Below are positions 54,742 to 63,928 of a DNA stretch of 64,000 bases, piece after piece. The stretch is from Mitsuaria sp. 7 (GTDB lineage Bacteria > Pseudomonadota > Gammaproteobacteria > Burkholderiales > Burkholderiaceae_C): contig NZ_CP011514.1 in assembly GCF_001653795.1 (NCBI RefSeq), positions 3,738,279 to 3,802,278 on the forward strand. Reading direction: 5' to 3'. The notes under the pieces are model-generated. The model worked only from the letters and a program-made list of their open reading frames with translations. It was not told the origin of the DNA and ran no database searches. Positions within the stretch are counted from its first letter, which is position 1. Every line of letters starts with the position of its first letter. The translations under genes and the position numbers were made by a program.

Positions 54742-56562
54742 TCAGAAACTCTCGTCGACGGCCTGGAGCCGCTGCTGCGCCACGATCTGCGGCTTCACGT
54801 CGAGGTCCGGCGGCTCGCCCAGCAATCTGAGCGTCTGCGCCACGACCTGGCTGAACACCGGACCGGCGACGGCACCGCCGAAGTACTGGCCGTTCTTCGG
54901 CTCGTCGACCATCACCGCCACGATGATGCGCGGCTTGGAAATCGGCGCGATGCCCACGAACCACGAACGGTATTTGTGGCTCGCGTAGCCCTTGCCTTCC
55001 TGCTTGTGCGCCGTGCCGGACTTGCCGCCGACGCTGTAGCCGGGAACCATCGCCTGGGGCGCCGTGCCGCCCGGGCCGGCCGCCATCTGCAGCATGCCGC
55101 GGACGTCCGCGGCGACCTTGGGGCTGAAGACCTTGATGCCGTTCACCGGCTGGTCGGCCGCGTGCTTGGTCATCGTGATCGGGATGATGTCGCCCTCGCG
55201 CGCGAAGACCGTGTAGGCGCGCGCCAGCTGCAGCAGCGACGCGGACAGGCCGTAGCCGTAGCTCATCGTCGCCTGCTCGATCGGGCGCCAGCTCTTCCAC
55301 GGGCGCAGCTTGCCGGTCACCGCGCCGGGGAAGTCGATCTGCGGCCGCTGGCCCAGGCCGATCGCGGTGAACATCTCGTGCATCTCGCGCGGCTGCATCA
55401 TCAGCGCCATGCGCGCGGCGCCGATGTTGCTGGACTTCTGGATCACCTGCGTCACGGTCAGGTCGCCGTGCGGGTGCGCGTCGGTCGGCGACCAGCCGGA
55501 AATGACCACGCTGCGCGGACCGGTGCTCAGCAGCGTGTCGGGACGCACGCGGCCGGTCTCCAGCGCCAGCGCGGTCGTGAACGGCTTCATCGTCGAGCCC
55601 GGCTCGAAGACATCGGTCAGCGCGCGGTTGCGCAGCTGCTCGCCGGACAGGTTCTGCCGGTGGCCGGGGTCGTAGCTGGGGAAGTTGGCCAGCGCCAGGA
55701 TCTCGCCGGTGCGCGCGTCCAGCACGACCACCGAGCCCGCCTTGGCCTTGTTCTCCGCCACCGCGTCGCGCACGCGCTGGTAGGCGAAGAACTGCACCTT
55801 CGCGTCGATCGACAGCTCGATGTCCTTGCCGTTGGTCTCGGGCACGCGCTCGCCGATGTCCTCGACGACGCGGCCCAGCCGGTCGCGCACGACCGAGCGC
55901 GAACCGTCGCGGCCCTGCAGGTCCTTCTGGAATGCGAGCTCGATGCCTTCCTGGCCCTTCTCCTCGATGTTGGTGAAGCCGACGATGTGCGCGGCGGCTT
56001 CGCCTTCGGGGTACTGGCGCTTGTACTCACGGTCCTGGAACACGCCCTTCAGGCCGAGCTCCTTGATCTTGCGCGCGGTCTCGTCGTCGGCCTGGCGACG
56101 CAGGAACACGAAGCGGCTGGCCGGATCGAGGCGCTTGTCGAGTTCGGCGCGCGACATGTCGAGCAGCTTCGCGAGCTGGCGGCGCTTGTCGGGGTCGGTG
56201 TCGACTTCCTTCGGGAAGGCCCAGATCGACGGCACGGCCACGCTGGCGGCCAGCACCTGGCCGCTGCGGTCGCTGATCTTGCCGCGGCTGGCCGGCAGCT
56301 CCATCTTGTGGGCGTAGCGGGCCTCGCCCTGGCGCTGGAAGAAGTCCTCGCCGATCAGCTGGATGTAGGCCGCGCGCGCCAGCAGGCCGGTGAACGCGAG
56401 GCCCACCAGTGCGACCAGGAAACGCGAACGCCACGGCGGCGTCTTCGACGCCAGCAGCGGGCTGCTCGAATAGCTGACGCCGCGCGTGCTGCCGTTTCTG
56501 GCGGCGTTGCGCGAGGCATTGCGGGCGCTGTTGCCCAGCTTCTTGCGGAGCTTGCCGATCAT
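54742..56562 (-). CDS. ftsI: Penicillin-binding protein 3, septal transpeptidase FtsI
   Basis: 606 residues. A basic cytoplasmic tail (1-45) and one membrane helix (about 48-70) precede the pedestal domain. The transpeptidase motifs are STMK (Ser323-Lys326), SSN (377-379) and KSG (514-516). It forms septal cross-links together with FtsW. It overlaps ftsL by four bases. The tail holds a run of Asn/Ala/Ser/Arg residues (NSARNASRNAARNGSTR) longer than usual. Confidence 0.97.
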   Translation of the reverse strand: MIGKLRKKLGNSARNASRNAARNGSTRGVSYSSSPLLASKTPPWRSRFLVALVGLAFTGLLARAAYIQLIGEDFFQRQGEARYAHKMELPASRGKISDRSGQVLAASVAVPSIWAFPKEVDTDPDKRRQLAKLLDMSRAELDKRLDPASRFVFLRRQADDETARKIKELGLKGVFQDREYKRQYPEGEAAAHIVGFTNIEEKGQEGIELAFQKDLQGRDGSRSVVRDRLGRVVEDIGERVPETNGKDIELSIDAKVQFFAYQRVRDAVAENKAKAGSVVVLDARTGEILALANFPSYDPGHRQNLSGEQLRNRALTDVFEPGSTMKPFTTALALETGRVRPDTLLSTGPRSVVISGWSPTDAHPHGDLTVTQVIQKSSNIGAARMALMMQPREMHEMFTAIGLGQRPQIDFPGAVTGKLRPWKSWRPIEQATMSYGYGLSASLLQLARAYTVFAREGDIIPITMTKHAADQPVNGIKVFSPKVAADVRGMLQMAAGPGGTAPQAMVPGYSVGGKSGTAHKQEGKGYASHKYRSWFVGIAPISKPRIIVAVMVDEPKNGQYFGGAVAGPVFSQVVAQTLRLLGEPPDLDVKPQIVAQQRLQAVDESF

Positions 56563-56885
56563 CGCGCTGCTCCCTGTGCCGAGGCCTGCGCGCGACCGCG
56601 CACGCCGCTGGCCTCGATGGCCGGCGCGTCGGGATTGAAGGTGATGGCCGGCGTGACCGGGCGCATCTTCAGCCGCTCGCGCGCGACCTGCTCGACGCGC
56701 AGGTTGGTCGCCTGCGCCTGGCGGTCGGCCATCAGCTTCTGGTAGTCGGCATCGAGCCGGCGGCCTTCGGTCTGCGCGCGGTCGAGCTCGGTGAACAGGC
56801 GGCGCGAGTCGTAGGCGCTGCGCACCATGTAGAAGCCGGACACCATCACCGCGGCGATGAGCAGCAGGTTCAGACGGCCGATCAT
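56559..56885 (-). CDS. ftsL: Cell division protein FtsL
   Basis: 108 residues. Bitopic divisome protein: a membrane helix at residues 4-25 ([20 protein letters not shown]), then a heptad-type coiled coil (about 27-75). It partners FtsB and FtsQ. The C-terminal tail after residue 80 is Pro/Ala-rich. It overlaps both rsmH and ftsI by four bases. Confidence 0.93.
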   Translation of the reverse strand: MIGRLNLLLIAAVMVSGFYMVRSAYDSRRLFTELDRAQTEGRRLDADYQKLMADRQAQATNLRVEQVARERLKMRPVTPAITFNPDAPAIEASGVRGRAQASAQGAAR

Positions 56886-57898
56886 CGACGACCGCCCTTC
56901 TTGCGCTTGCCGGTGGCTTCCGCGACCGGCGGCGGCAGCGGCGCGTCGGTGCGTTCGGCCACGCGCAGGATGGACGAGCGCGCGCGCGGATTGGCCGAGA
57001 CCTCGGCCTCGCTCGGCTTGATGCGCGCGATGGCGCGCAGCGGCTGCGGCTTGGGTTCGGCGAAGGGCGCGCGGCGGTCGAACACTTCCTTGCTGTGCTC
57101 GGCGATGAAGTTCTTGACGATGCGGTCTTCCAGCGAATGGAAGCTGATCACCGCCAGCCGGCCGCCCGGCTTGAGCCTGGACAGCGCGGCGTTCAGCCCC
57201 TGCTGCAGCTCTTCAAGCTCACCGTTGACGAATATCCGTAGAGCCTGAAATGTCCGCGTCGAAGGGTCCTTGCCCGGCTCGCGGGTTTTGACTGCACCAG
57301 CCACGACTTGGGAAAGCTCGGCGGTTGTACGGACAGGGCGCCCGCCTTCCCGGCGAGCCACAAGCGCCTTTGCAATCGGGAGAGCAAACCGTTCTTCGCC
57401 ATAGTCGCGGATCACCTGTGCAAGTTGGTCCACCTCCGCGCGGGCGATGAAGTCCGCGGCGCTTTCGCCCCGCGTCGTGTCCATGCGCATGTCGAGGGGG
57501 CCGTCGAAGCGGAAGCTGAAGCCGCGCTCCGGGTTGTCGATCTGCGGACTGGACACGCCCAGGTCCAGCAGGATGCCGTCGACCTGGTCCACGCCCAGCG
57601 CGTCGAGCTGCGCGGCCATGTCGGCGAATGCGCTGTGGCAGATGTGGAAACGCGGGTCGTCGACCCGCGTCTGTCCGGACGTCGCGGCCGCGACCGCCTC
57701 CGGGTCGCGGTCGATGGCAATCAACCGCCCCTTCTCCCCCAGCCGCGACAGCAGCAGACGCGAGTGGCCGCCGCGCCCGTAGGTGCCGTCGACATAGATG
57801 CCGTCGGGGAGGGTGAAGGCGCCGTCCACCGTCTCGTGCAGCAGCACGGTCGTGTGGCTGAAGGCGGGGGCGGCGGAGGACGGGGACTGCTCGCTCAT
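56882..57898 (-). CDS. rsmH: 16S rRNA (cytosine-N4) methyltransferase RsmH (MraW)
   Basis: 338 residues. SAM-dependent methylation of C1402 in 16S r[17 protein letters not shown] and [15 protein letters not shown] (SAM motif), [21 protein letters not shown] and the C-terminal [16 protein letters not shown] are conserved. The ATG at 57898 lies 5 bp after the mraZ stop; upstream in-frame codons overlap mraZ. Confidence 0.97.
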   Translation of the reverse strand: MSEQSPSSAAPAFSHTTVLLHETVDGAFTLPDGIYVDGTYGRGGHSRLLLSRLGEKGRLIAIDRDPEAVAAATSGQTRVDDPRFHICHSAFADMAAQLDALGVDQVDGILLDLGVSSPQIDNPERGFSFRFDGPLDMRMDTTRGESAADFIARAEVDQLAQVIRDYGEERFALPIAKALVARREGGRPVRTTAELSQVVAGAVKTREPGKDPSTRTFQALRIFVNGELEELQQGLNAALSRLKPGGRLAVISFHSLEDRIVKNFIAEHSKEVFDRRAPFAEPKPQPLRAIARIKPSEAEVSANPRARSSILRVAERTDAPLPPPVAEATGKRKKGGRR

Positions 57899-57903
57899 GT
57901 CGG

Positions 57904-58332
57904 TCAGAAGCTGAAGTCCTGGAGCACGGCCGGCATCTCGGACTGCATGACGGCGGCCTCGTGGGCGGCGTAGGCTTGCGCGTCCCAGAGTTCGAAGTGG
58001 CTGCCCATGCCGAGCAGCATCGTGTCCTTCTGCAGGCCGGCGGCGGTGCGCAGCTCGGGCGCGATCAGCACGCGGGCGGCGGAATCGATCTCGACATCCT
58101 GGGCGTTGCCGAGGAAGACGCGCTTCCAGCCCGCGGCGGACATGGGCAGCGCGGCGACCTTGTCGCGGAACTGTTCCCAGGCGGGGCGGGGGAAGAGCAT
58201 CAGGCAGCCTTCGGGGTGCTTGGTCAGCGTGAGCTGGCCGCCGCACAGCGCCTGCAGGACCTCGCGGTGCCGGGCAGGGACGGTCAAGCGCCCCTTGGCG
58301 TCCAACGCCAAGGCACTCGCCCCCTGAAACAC
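57904..58332 (-). CDS. mraZ: Transcriptional regulator MraZ, first gene of the dcw cluster
   Basis: 142 residues from a GTG start at 58332, which gives the conserved (M)[23 protein letters not shown]-terminus. Two SpoVT/AbrB-like double-psi halves carry the DAKGR and [13 protein letters not shown] motifs. MraZ binds direct repeats upstream of its own gene and represses the cluster. A longer frame to a TTG at 58401 would run through the operator and is rejected. It is followed directly by rsmH. Confidence 0.95.
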   Translation of the reverse strand: MFQGASALALDAKGRLTVPARHREVLQALCGGQLTLTKHPEGCLMLFPRPAWEQFRDKVAALPMSAAGWKRVFLGNAQDVEIDSAARVLIAPELRTAAGLQKDTMLLGMGSHFELWDAQAYAAHEAAVMQSEMPAVLQDFSF

Positions 58333-58338
58333 GACATT

Positions 58339-58373
58339 CGCCACTTTGCCCCACCGAATTGCACTTTCTCCCA
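58339..58373 (-). promoter_or_regulatory. MraZ operator: TGGG-type boxes at 10-bp spacing
   Basis: On the minus strand four pentamers follow at exact 10-bp steps: TGGGA (58373-58369), TGCAA (58363-58359), TGGGG (58353-58349) and TGGCG (58343-58339). Known MraZ sites are TGGGN repeats with 5-bp spacers. The first and third match fully and the other two are degenerate. The last box ends 6 bp before the GTG start, so binding would also block the ribosome site. Confidence 0.78.
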
Positions 58374-58662
58374 CTTTAATGGCGAGGTCGACCCCGGTCA
58401 AGGTAATTTGGCGTTTTTCCCAATCAAATCAATTACTTAGCTCCCATTTTCAAGCCAGCGCGCGAAATAAAAGTCGTTCAAAAGCAAGGACTTAAGAAGT
58501 GCTGTGCAAGTGATGGATCAACTCAAACCGGTCGTCGTACCCGCCTGAAACCGGGACAGAGGCACCCGACCGATGCACCGATGTGGGGGCGCTGCCGCGC
58601 CCCCACCCCGCCTGGATCGGTCTGAAACCGCCCGGAAGTGGCGGAAAAGTGGGGGCCATGCA
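58374..58662. other. mraZ upstream region
   Basis: This is the largest gene-free stretch of the window (58333-58722 overall). It is AT-richer near mraZ (58400-58500), where the cluster promoter is expected, but no hexamer pair is convincing. Further TGGGA-type words lie around 58420 and 58445 on the minus strand and may be extra MraZ contacts. A GC hairpin GTGGGGGCG/CGCCCCCAC stands at 58583-58606. No open frame of note. Confidence 0.5.
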
Positions 58663-58687
58663 AAAAGCCCGGCGAGGCCGGGCTTTT
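58663..58687. terminator. Terminator of the metallo-hydrolase gene (bidirectional)
   Basis: Stem AAAAGCCCGGC/GCCGGGCTTTT with loop GAG. T runs occur on both strands, and it lies 35 bp after the stop of the minus-strand gene at 58723. Confidence 0.9.
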
Positions 58688-58722
58688 GAAGGGGAAAGCG
58701 GACCGGAAACGGTGACTTGAAG

Positions 58723-59970
58723 TCAGGGCGTCGCGGCGGAAGCCGATGCCGGCCGTTCAGGCGTCGCGGAAACCGGCGAAGCGGCGGTAACGCCCTGCCA
58801 CCACTGCGGCGTCGGCCCAGGCTGCTCGATCGCCAGCGGCGAACCGATCACCGGCGTCACCAGCTCGACGTTGCGCAGGCGCGCCAGCGCGCTGATGCGC
58901 TCGAACGGGTCCTGCCAGCGGTGCATCGCCAGGTCGAACGTGCCGTTGTGGATCGGCAGCAGGCGCTTGCCCTTCAGGTCGACGTGCGCCTGCATGGTCT
59001 GCTCCGGCTGCATGTGGACATAGGGCCAGCGCGGGTCGTAGGCGCCGGTTTCCATCAGCGTCAGGTCAAAGGGGCCGAAGCGCTCGCCGATCGCCTTGAA
59101 GCCGTCGAAGTAGCCCGTGTCGCCACTGAAGAAGACGCGCAGGTCGTCGTCGATCAGCACCCACGAGGCCCACAGCGTGGAGTTACGGTCGCTCAGGCTG
59201 CGGCCCGAGAAATGCTGCGCCGGCGTCGCGGTCAGTTGCACGCCCGCGATCGAGGTGCCCTGCCACCAGTCGAACTGCTGCACCTTGGCCGCGGGGACGC
59301 CCCAGTCGATCAGCCGCTGACCCACGCCCAGCGGCGTCACGAAGTGGCGCACCTTGGGCGCGAGCGCCAGCACGGTGTCGTGGTCGAGGTGGTCGTAATG
59401 GTCGTGCGACAGGATCACGGCCTCGATCTCAGGCAGCTCGTCGAGCGCGATGGGCGGCGCGTGGAAGCGCTTCGGGCCCATGAAGGAAAACGGCGAGGCG
59501 CGCTCCGAGAACACCGGATCCGTCAGCCAGAAACGGCCGCGCAGCTTCAGCAGGACCGTCGAATGGCCGAGGCGGAACAGCGTCCGGTCCGGCGCGGCCA
59601 GCAGTTGCGCCTTGGTCAGCGCCTGGACTTCGATGGGGGCGTCCGGCGCCGTGCCGGCGGGCTTGTGGAACATGAAGTCCCACATGATCCCCATCGTCTT
59701 CCAGAAGCCCTGCTCGGGCTCCACGGCCGGGTTGTGGAACTGGCCCTTCGCCCATTGGGGCGACTGCTCGATGGCGGGCTGGGTGCCCTCCGGCGCAGGG
59801 GCGGACACCCCGTTCGAGGGCACCACGGCGGGCGAGGACATCACACGGGAAGCGGTCATGGCAAGGGCTCCAACAATCAGGACGGCGGCAACGCTGCTCA
59901 TGGCGTTGAACGAGCGCGGCAGCGCGCGGACGGTGCGAGCGACGGAGGGTCGGGAAGGCTGAGGACTCAT
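58723..59970 (-). CDS. MBL-fold metal-dependent hydrolase, NAPE-PLD/UlaG-like
   Basis: 415 residues. An N-terminal membrane or signal segment (about 24-45, AMSSVAAVLIVGALAMTA) precedes a metallo-beta-lactamase fold. LGHSTVLLKLRGRFWLTDPVF opens the fold, SHDHYDHLDHDTV is the metal motif, FFSGDTGYFDGF the second metal segment and LPIHNGTFDLAMH the third. This set matches bacterial homologues of N-acylphosphatidylethanolamine phospholipase D, not true beta-lactamases. It is divergent from a TetR gene with a shared palindrome, so it is probably repressed by that regulator. Confidence 0.88.
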   Translation of the reverse strand: MSPQPSRPSVARTVRALPRSFNAMSSVAAVLIVGALAMTASRVMSSPAVVPSNGVSAPAPEGTQPAIEQSPQWAKGQFHNPAVEPEQGFWKTMGIMWDFMFHKPAGTAPDAPIEVQALTKAQLLAAPDRTLFRLGHSTVLLKLRGRFWLTDPVFSERASPFSFMGPKRFHAPPIALDELPEIEAVILSHDHYDHLDHDTVLALAPKVRHFVTPLGVGQRLIDWGVPAAKVQQFDWWQGTSIAGVQLTATPAQHFSGRSLSDRNSTLWASWVLIDDDLRVFFSGDTGYFDGFKAIGERFGPFDLTLMETGAYDPRWPYVHMQPEQTMQAHVDLKGKRLLPIHNGTFDLAMHRWQDPFERISALARLRNVELVTPVIGSPLAIEQPGPTPQWWQGVTAASPVSATPERPASASAATP

Positions 59971-60005
59971 TGGAATGCTTGCACCGGAACTTGCATCAAA
60001 CTTGC

Positions 60006-60020
60006 ACTACACAGTGTAGT
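60006..60020. promoter_or_regulatory. Candidate TetR operator
   Basis: ACTACAC-A-GTGTAGT, a perfect 15-bp palindrome between the divergent hydrolase and TetR genes, 36 bp before the hydrolase start. A looser GTGTAA half site follows at about 60065. Its position and form suit a TetR dimer. Confidence 0.7.
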
Positions 60021-60080
60021 TTTTCGGCAGTCTAGACGCTCGAATCCGAAAAGTAAACTCCCCGGTGTAAGATTGATCCC

Positions 60081-60767
60081 ATGACTTCCGACGCCGCCAG
60101 CCCCCTGCCAGAGCCGCTTGCCCCCGAGGAACTCGCCGCCATCGGCGAGGCCGAGCGCATGCGGCTGACCGACCGCAAGCGCCAGGCGATCGTGGACGCG
60201 GCGATCGCGGAGTTCCGCGAGCATGGGTTCGAGGTCGCGAACATGGACCGTATCGCGGGTCGGGCGCAGGTCTCCAAGCGCACCGTCTACAACCACTTCA
60301 GCGGCAAGGACGCGCTGTTCGACGCGATCCTGGAGCGGCTCTGGGTCGCGACCGAGGCCAAGCTGAAGCTGACCTACCGCGCCGACCGTCCGCTGCGGGA
60401 GCAGTTGCTGTCGCTGGTCGAGCAGAAGCTCGCGATGAGCGACGACCCGCAGTTCCTGGACCTGGCGCGGGTGCTGATCGCCGAGGCGATCCACGCGCCG
60501 CAGCGGGCGCGGGAGATGCTGTGCCGGCTGGGCGGTCGCGAGGAGGCGCTGACGGTGTGGATACGCGCGGCGATGGCGGACGGCCGGCTCAAGGAAGGCG
60601 ATCCGGCCTTTGCCGCGGCGCAGTTGCAGGCGCTGGTGAAGGGCTTTGCCTTCTGGCCGCAGATCACGATGGGACAGCCGCCGCTGGACACGACGCAGCA
60701 GCGGCAGGTGGCCGACTCGGCGACCGACATGTTCCTGCGCTTCCACGCGGTCGATCCCGCGCGCTGA
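60081..60767 (+). CDS. TetR-family transcriptional regulator
   Basis: 228 residues. The helix-turn-helix (about 30-75: RQAIVDAAIAEFREHGFEV, then AGRAQVSKRTVYNHFSGKDALF) is complete. A TetR C-terminal helical domain follows, similar to the AcrR_C type (FLRFHAVDPAR end). It is divergent from the metallo-hydrolase and likely represses that gene and itself at the palindrome 60006-60020. The inducer is unknown. Confidence 0.92.
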   Translation: MTSDAASPLPEPLAPEELAAIGEAERMRLTDRKRQAIVDAAIAEFREHGFEVANMDRIAGRAQVSKRTVYNHFSGKDALFDAILERLWVATEAKLKLTYRADRPLREQLLSLVEQKLAMSDDPQFLDLARVLIAEAIHAPQRAREMLCRLGGREEALTVWIRAAMADGRLKEGDPAFAAAQLQALVKGFAFWPQITMGQPPLDTTQQRQVADSATDMFLRFHAVDPAR

Positions 60768-60818
60768 ACAGCGCGCCCGGCGTCGCCGTACTGCGCAGGC
60801 CGCTGGCCCTCACCCCTT

Positions 60819-60842
60819 CCCTCTCCCGCAAGCGGGAGAGGG
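60819..60842. repeat. Palindromic repeat after the TetR gene
   Basis: CCCTCTCCCGC-AA-GCGGGAGAGGG, flanked by pyrimidine- and purine-rich tails (CACCCCTTC and GGGTAAGAAGG). The motif is of the kind repeated between genes in many GC-rich proteobacteria. It lies between convergent genes and could also terminate transcription. Confidence 0.7.
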
Positions 60843-60859
60843 GGTAAGAAGGGCGGAGA

Positions 60860-62686
60860 TCAGAACGTCGTCGTAGACGTGGACGACGAGCCGCTGAGGC
60901 GGAAGGTGCCGACGACGTCGGCCAGCTTCTGCGCCTGGTCCTTGAGGCTCTCCGCGGCCGCCGCCGATTCCTCGACGAGCGATGCGTTCTGCTGCGTCAC
61001 CTGGTCCAGCTGCGCGACGGCCACGTTCACCTGGCCGATGCCGTGGCTCTGCTCCTGCGCGGTGTGGCTGATCTCGCCGATCATCTGCGCCACGCGCTGC
61101 ACGCTGCCGACCACCTCGTTCATCGTCTCGCCCGCGGAGGACACCTGGCGTGCGCCGGTGTCCACGCGCTCGACGCTCGCGGTGATCAGCGTCTTGATCT
61201 CCTTGGCCGCGCCGGCCGAACGCTGCGCCAGCGCCCGCACTTCGCTGGCGACCACCGCGAAGCCGCGGCCCTGCTCGCCCGCGCGAGCGGCTTCCACCGC
61301 CGCGTTCAGGGCCAGGATGTTGGTCTGGAACGCGATGCCGTCGATCGTGCCGATGATGTCGCCGATCTGCCGCGAGCTGGTGCTGATCTCCTGCATCGTC
61401 GACACCACCTGACCCATCGCCTCGCCGCCCTGGCGCGCGACGCGGCTGGCGGTGTCGGCCAGTTGCCGTGCCTGATCGGCGTTCGCGGCGCTGTTGGCCA
61501 CGGTGCTGTTGAGCTCCTCCATCGAGCTCGCCGTCTCCTGCAGGTTGCTGGCCGTCTCCTCGGTGCGCTGGCTCAGGTCATGGTTGCCGGCGGCGATCTG
61601 CCGCGACGCGACCGCGATCGACTGGCTGGTCTCGCGCACCTGCAGCATCACCTGCTCGATCTTGTGGACGAACTGGTTGAAGCCGCGCGAGATGTCGGCG
61701 AGCTCGTCCTCGCCACGCACCTGCAGGCGCTGGCTGAGGTCGCCCTCGCCGGCGCCGATGTCGTTCATCGCGCGCTTGATGCCGGCCAGGCCCTTCAGCA
61801 GCGCGCCGACCGCCGCAGCGGCGACCAGCGCCGCCACGACCGTCACCACCAGCATCGTCAGGCCCGCGTTGCGCAGCACGTCGGACAGTGCGGCCAGGGC
61901 CTCGTTGCGCTCGGCGGCGGCGACCAGCACCCAGTCCGTGCCGGGCACGTCCACGGCCTTCAGGAAGAAGCGGCCGGCGCCGACCTCGGCCAGCGTCGGT
62001 TCGTCGCCGTGCGCGGTCGACAGCAGCGCGCCGTCGATCGCGGCGGACAGGTCCTTCACCGGCTTCAGCGTCAGCGCCGCGTCCGGATGGGCGATCACGG
62101 TGCCCTGCTTGTCCAGCAGCATCGCGAAACCGCTCGCGGTCGGCTTGATGGACTTCATCGTCGCGACGATGTCGTCCAGCGCCACGTCCGTGCCGACCAC
62201 GGCCTTGAGCTCGCCGCCCGCGCGCACCGCGCTGGCGAAGGTCACGACCAGCTTCTTGCTCGACGCCGCCACGTAGGGCGCCGTGATCACCGGCTGGTCC
62301 GTGCCGGACGCCAGCTTGTACCAGCCGCGCCCGGTCGGGTCGTACTCCGCCGGGCGCTGGCGGTCAGGGATGGAGATCATCCGCTTGTCCGCGCCGCCGA
62401 CGTAGGCCAGATCCAGCCGGCCCGACTGCAGCGCCTGCGTCAGCACGGGGCGCGGATCCTCGAGTTGAGCAGCCGGCGCCATCGCGGCGACCACGTCCTT
62501 CTGCGTCTTCACCCAGGCGGCGACACCCGCGGCGTTGGCGGTGGCCAGATCGGTCAGTTGGGCCTGCACCTGACGGCGCGCGTGATCACGCACGGCCCAG
62601 TAGCTGGCGAAAGTGGCGAGCGCCACGGCCGCCACGACGATCAGGATGCTGATGGCGATCAGGCGCGATTTGATGGTCTTCAACAT
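60860..62686 (-). CDS. Methyl-accepting chemotaxis protein with periplasmic dCache domain
   Basis: 608 residues. A membrane helix (about 7-30), then a periplasmic double-Cache sensor (about 35-275; DPTGRGWYK and [15 protein letters not shown] are typical), a second membrane helix (about 283-305) and a HAMP domain. The signalling domain contains the hairpin tip [20 protein letters not shown] and methylation-type Gln/Glu sites. The C-terminus (SSSTSTTTF) lacks the CheR/CheB-tethering pentapeptide. The ATG at 62686 starts the first helix; the upstream frame is Pro/Ser-rich and unlike the family. The ligand is unknown. Confidence 0.93.
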   Translation of the reverse strand: MLKTIKSRLIAISILIVVAAVALATFASYWAVRDHARRQVQAQLTDLATANAAGVAAWVKTQKDVVAAMAPAAQLEDPRPVLTQALQSGRLDLAYVGGADKRMISIPDRQRPAEYDPTGRGWYKLASGTDQPVITAPYVAASSKKLVVTFASAVRAGGELKAVVGTDVALDDIVATMKSIKPTASGFAMLLDKQGTVIAHPDAALTLKPVKDLSAAIDGALLSTAHGDEPTLAEVGAGRFFLKAVDVPGTDWVLVAAAERNEALAALSDVLRNAGLTMLVVTVVAALVAAAAVGALLKGLAGIKRAMNDIGAGEGDLSQRLQVRGEDELADISRGFNQFVHKIEQVMLQVRETSQSIAVASRQIAAGNHDLSQRTEETASNLQETASSMEELNSTVANSAANADQARQLADTASRVARQGGEAMGQVVSTMQEISTSSRQIGDIIGTIDGIAFQTNILALNAAVEAARAGEQGRGFAVVASEVRALAQRSAGAAKEIKTLITASVERVDTGARQVSSAGETMNEVVGSVQRVAQMIGEISHTAQEQSHGIGQVNVAVAQLDQVTQQNASLVEESAAAAESLKDQAQKLADVVGTFRLSGSSSTSTTTF

Positions 62687-62863
62687 GGTGGGAATCCTGG
62701 GGGAGGAGGCCGGCATTGTGCGGGTAGCGCTACCACAAACCAAGGGTTTACACCAAGAAGAAGGCCGAGGCGTGACGGTGGTCACGGCCTCGGCCCAAAG
62801 CGGAAACAGTGCTTTCCGCGGCTCAGTCTGTCTGCGTGTCGAAGGGCTCTGCCCCTCGCTGGC

Positions 62864-63841
62864 TCAGTTCGATTCCTTGATCAGGCGGCCCGACTGCGCC
62901 TGCAGCGGACGGGCGTTCATCGGGTACAGGTGCGAGAACACCGAGATCTGCTGCGACGAGAGCTGCACCGGCTGACGAAGCACCAGCCACAGCACGCCCT
63001 CGCTGCAAGGCGGCGTGGTCATCGAGCCCATGTACGAGAAATAGGCCTGGTCCCGCGGCAGCAGTTGCGTGAGGTCGATGGGGACCGGCGCCGTGTAGGT
63101 GTCGCCGCGTTCGAGCGGCAGGTAGTTCCAGACCGTCTGGATCAGCGTCTGGTCCTGGCCCCGTTCCAGCAGGACCGCGACCGTGGCCTGGCGCCCCTCG
63201 GCATCCTTGTGGACGAGGTGGGCCACCATGTCGTACTGGCGGCCGTTGATGCGCTCTTCGCTCGGGCGGTGGAAATGGAACTGCTGCAATTCGTACCGGC
63301 GGCCCATGATCGTCAGCGTGTTGCCCGCCGCCACGTTCACCTGGATCGTGTGGCCGTTGTCGACCACCGAGAAGCTGCTGGGCTTGTAGTCGAACTGGAT
63401 GCGCTCCTGGTCGACCTTGATCGTGTCGCGCAGGTCGATCGGACTCTGGCGGGTGCCGATCGCGCACTGGCGGAACTCGGGCTGCAACTGGCCCCATTTG
63501 TCGGGCGCGCCTTCGCCGGTGTAGGACCACGGGGTCGACGACTTCGCCGCTGATGCTGCCCCGGCGGGCTTGGCCGAGCGGCGGGCGCGCAGGTCGACCG
63601 GGTTGGCGGTCTTCACGTCGGCGGCGCCGCCGGCCGCTCCCGCCGGCTTGGTGCTGAGCTTGAGCGCGGCGGCGTCTTCCTTCAGGCGGTCGGCCAGGCG
63701 ATCACGCAGCTGCTCGCTGGAGGCCTCGCCCTTCGGAGCGGGCGCCGGCGCGGGCTCCGCAGCGCGGAGCGCGCCGGGCATCAGCAGGAACAGGCAGAGG
63801 GCCGCCGGCAGCAAGGCACGGGGTCCGGGACGGTCAAACAT
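62864..63841 (-). CDS. Alpha-class carbonic anhydrase
   Basis: 325 residues with a signal peptide (to about residue 27) and an Ala/Lys/Pro-rich spacer (about 30-100) before the catalytic domain. Zinc ligands lie in QFHFHRPSEER (two His) and VAHLVHKD (third His). SPIDL, GHTIQV and MTTPPCSEGVLW are family hallmarks. The residue two before the third zinc His is Val, where many family members have Glu. Periplasmic CO2/bicarbonate interconversion is expected. Confidence 0.93.
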   Translation of the reverse strand: MFDRPGPRALLPAALCLFLLMPGALRAAEPAPAPAPKGEASSEQLRDRLADRLKEDAAALKLSTKPAGAAGGAADVKTANPVDLRARRSAKPAGAASAAKSSTPWSYTGEGAPDKWGQLQPEFRQCAIGTRQSPIDLRDTIKVDQERIQFDYKPSSFSVVDNGHTIQVNVAAGNTLTIMGRRYELQQFHFHRPSEERINGRQYDMVAHLVHKDAEGRQATVAVLLERGQDQTLIQTVWNYLPLERGDTYTAPVPIDLTQLLPRDQAYFSYMGSMTTPPCSEGVLWLVLRQPVQLSSQQISVFSHLYPMNARPLQAQSGRLIKESN

Positions 63842-63928
63842 GAAAAGGGGCTCCGCGAGCGACAGAAGGATCGCTCTTCTATTTCGGAGCCTGGCCGGGC
63901 ATCTTGAGGGTCGCCCGGTGTCCTGATG

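Noticed and set aside
58333..58401. Longer MraZ start at a TTG (58401)
   Set aside because: The added residues are not part of the conserved MraZ N-terminus and the frame would cover the operator repeats.
58400..58500. Specific -35/-10 boxes for the dcw promoter
   Set aside because: Several TTGA-type words occur in this AT-richer stretch but none has a matching -10 at the right spacing.
61043..63553. Long plus-strand open frame (836 codons) across the chemotaxis receptor and carbonic anhydrase genes
   Set aside because: Low-complexity Arg/Ala/Gly/His product spanning two real minus-strand genes and their gap; no start support or motifs.
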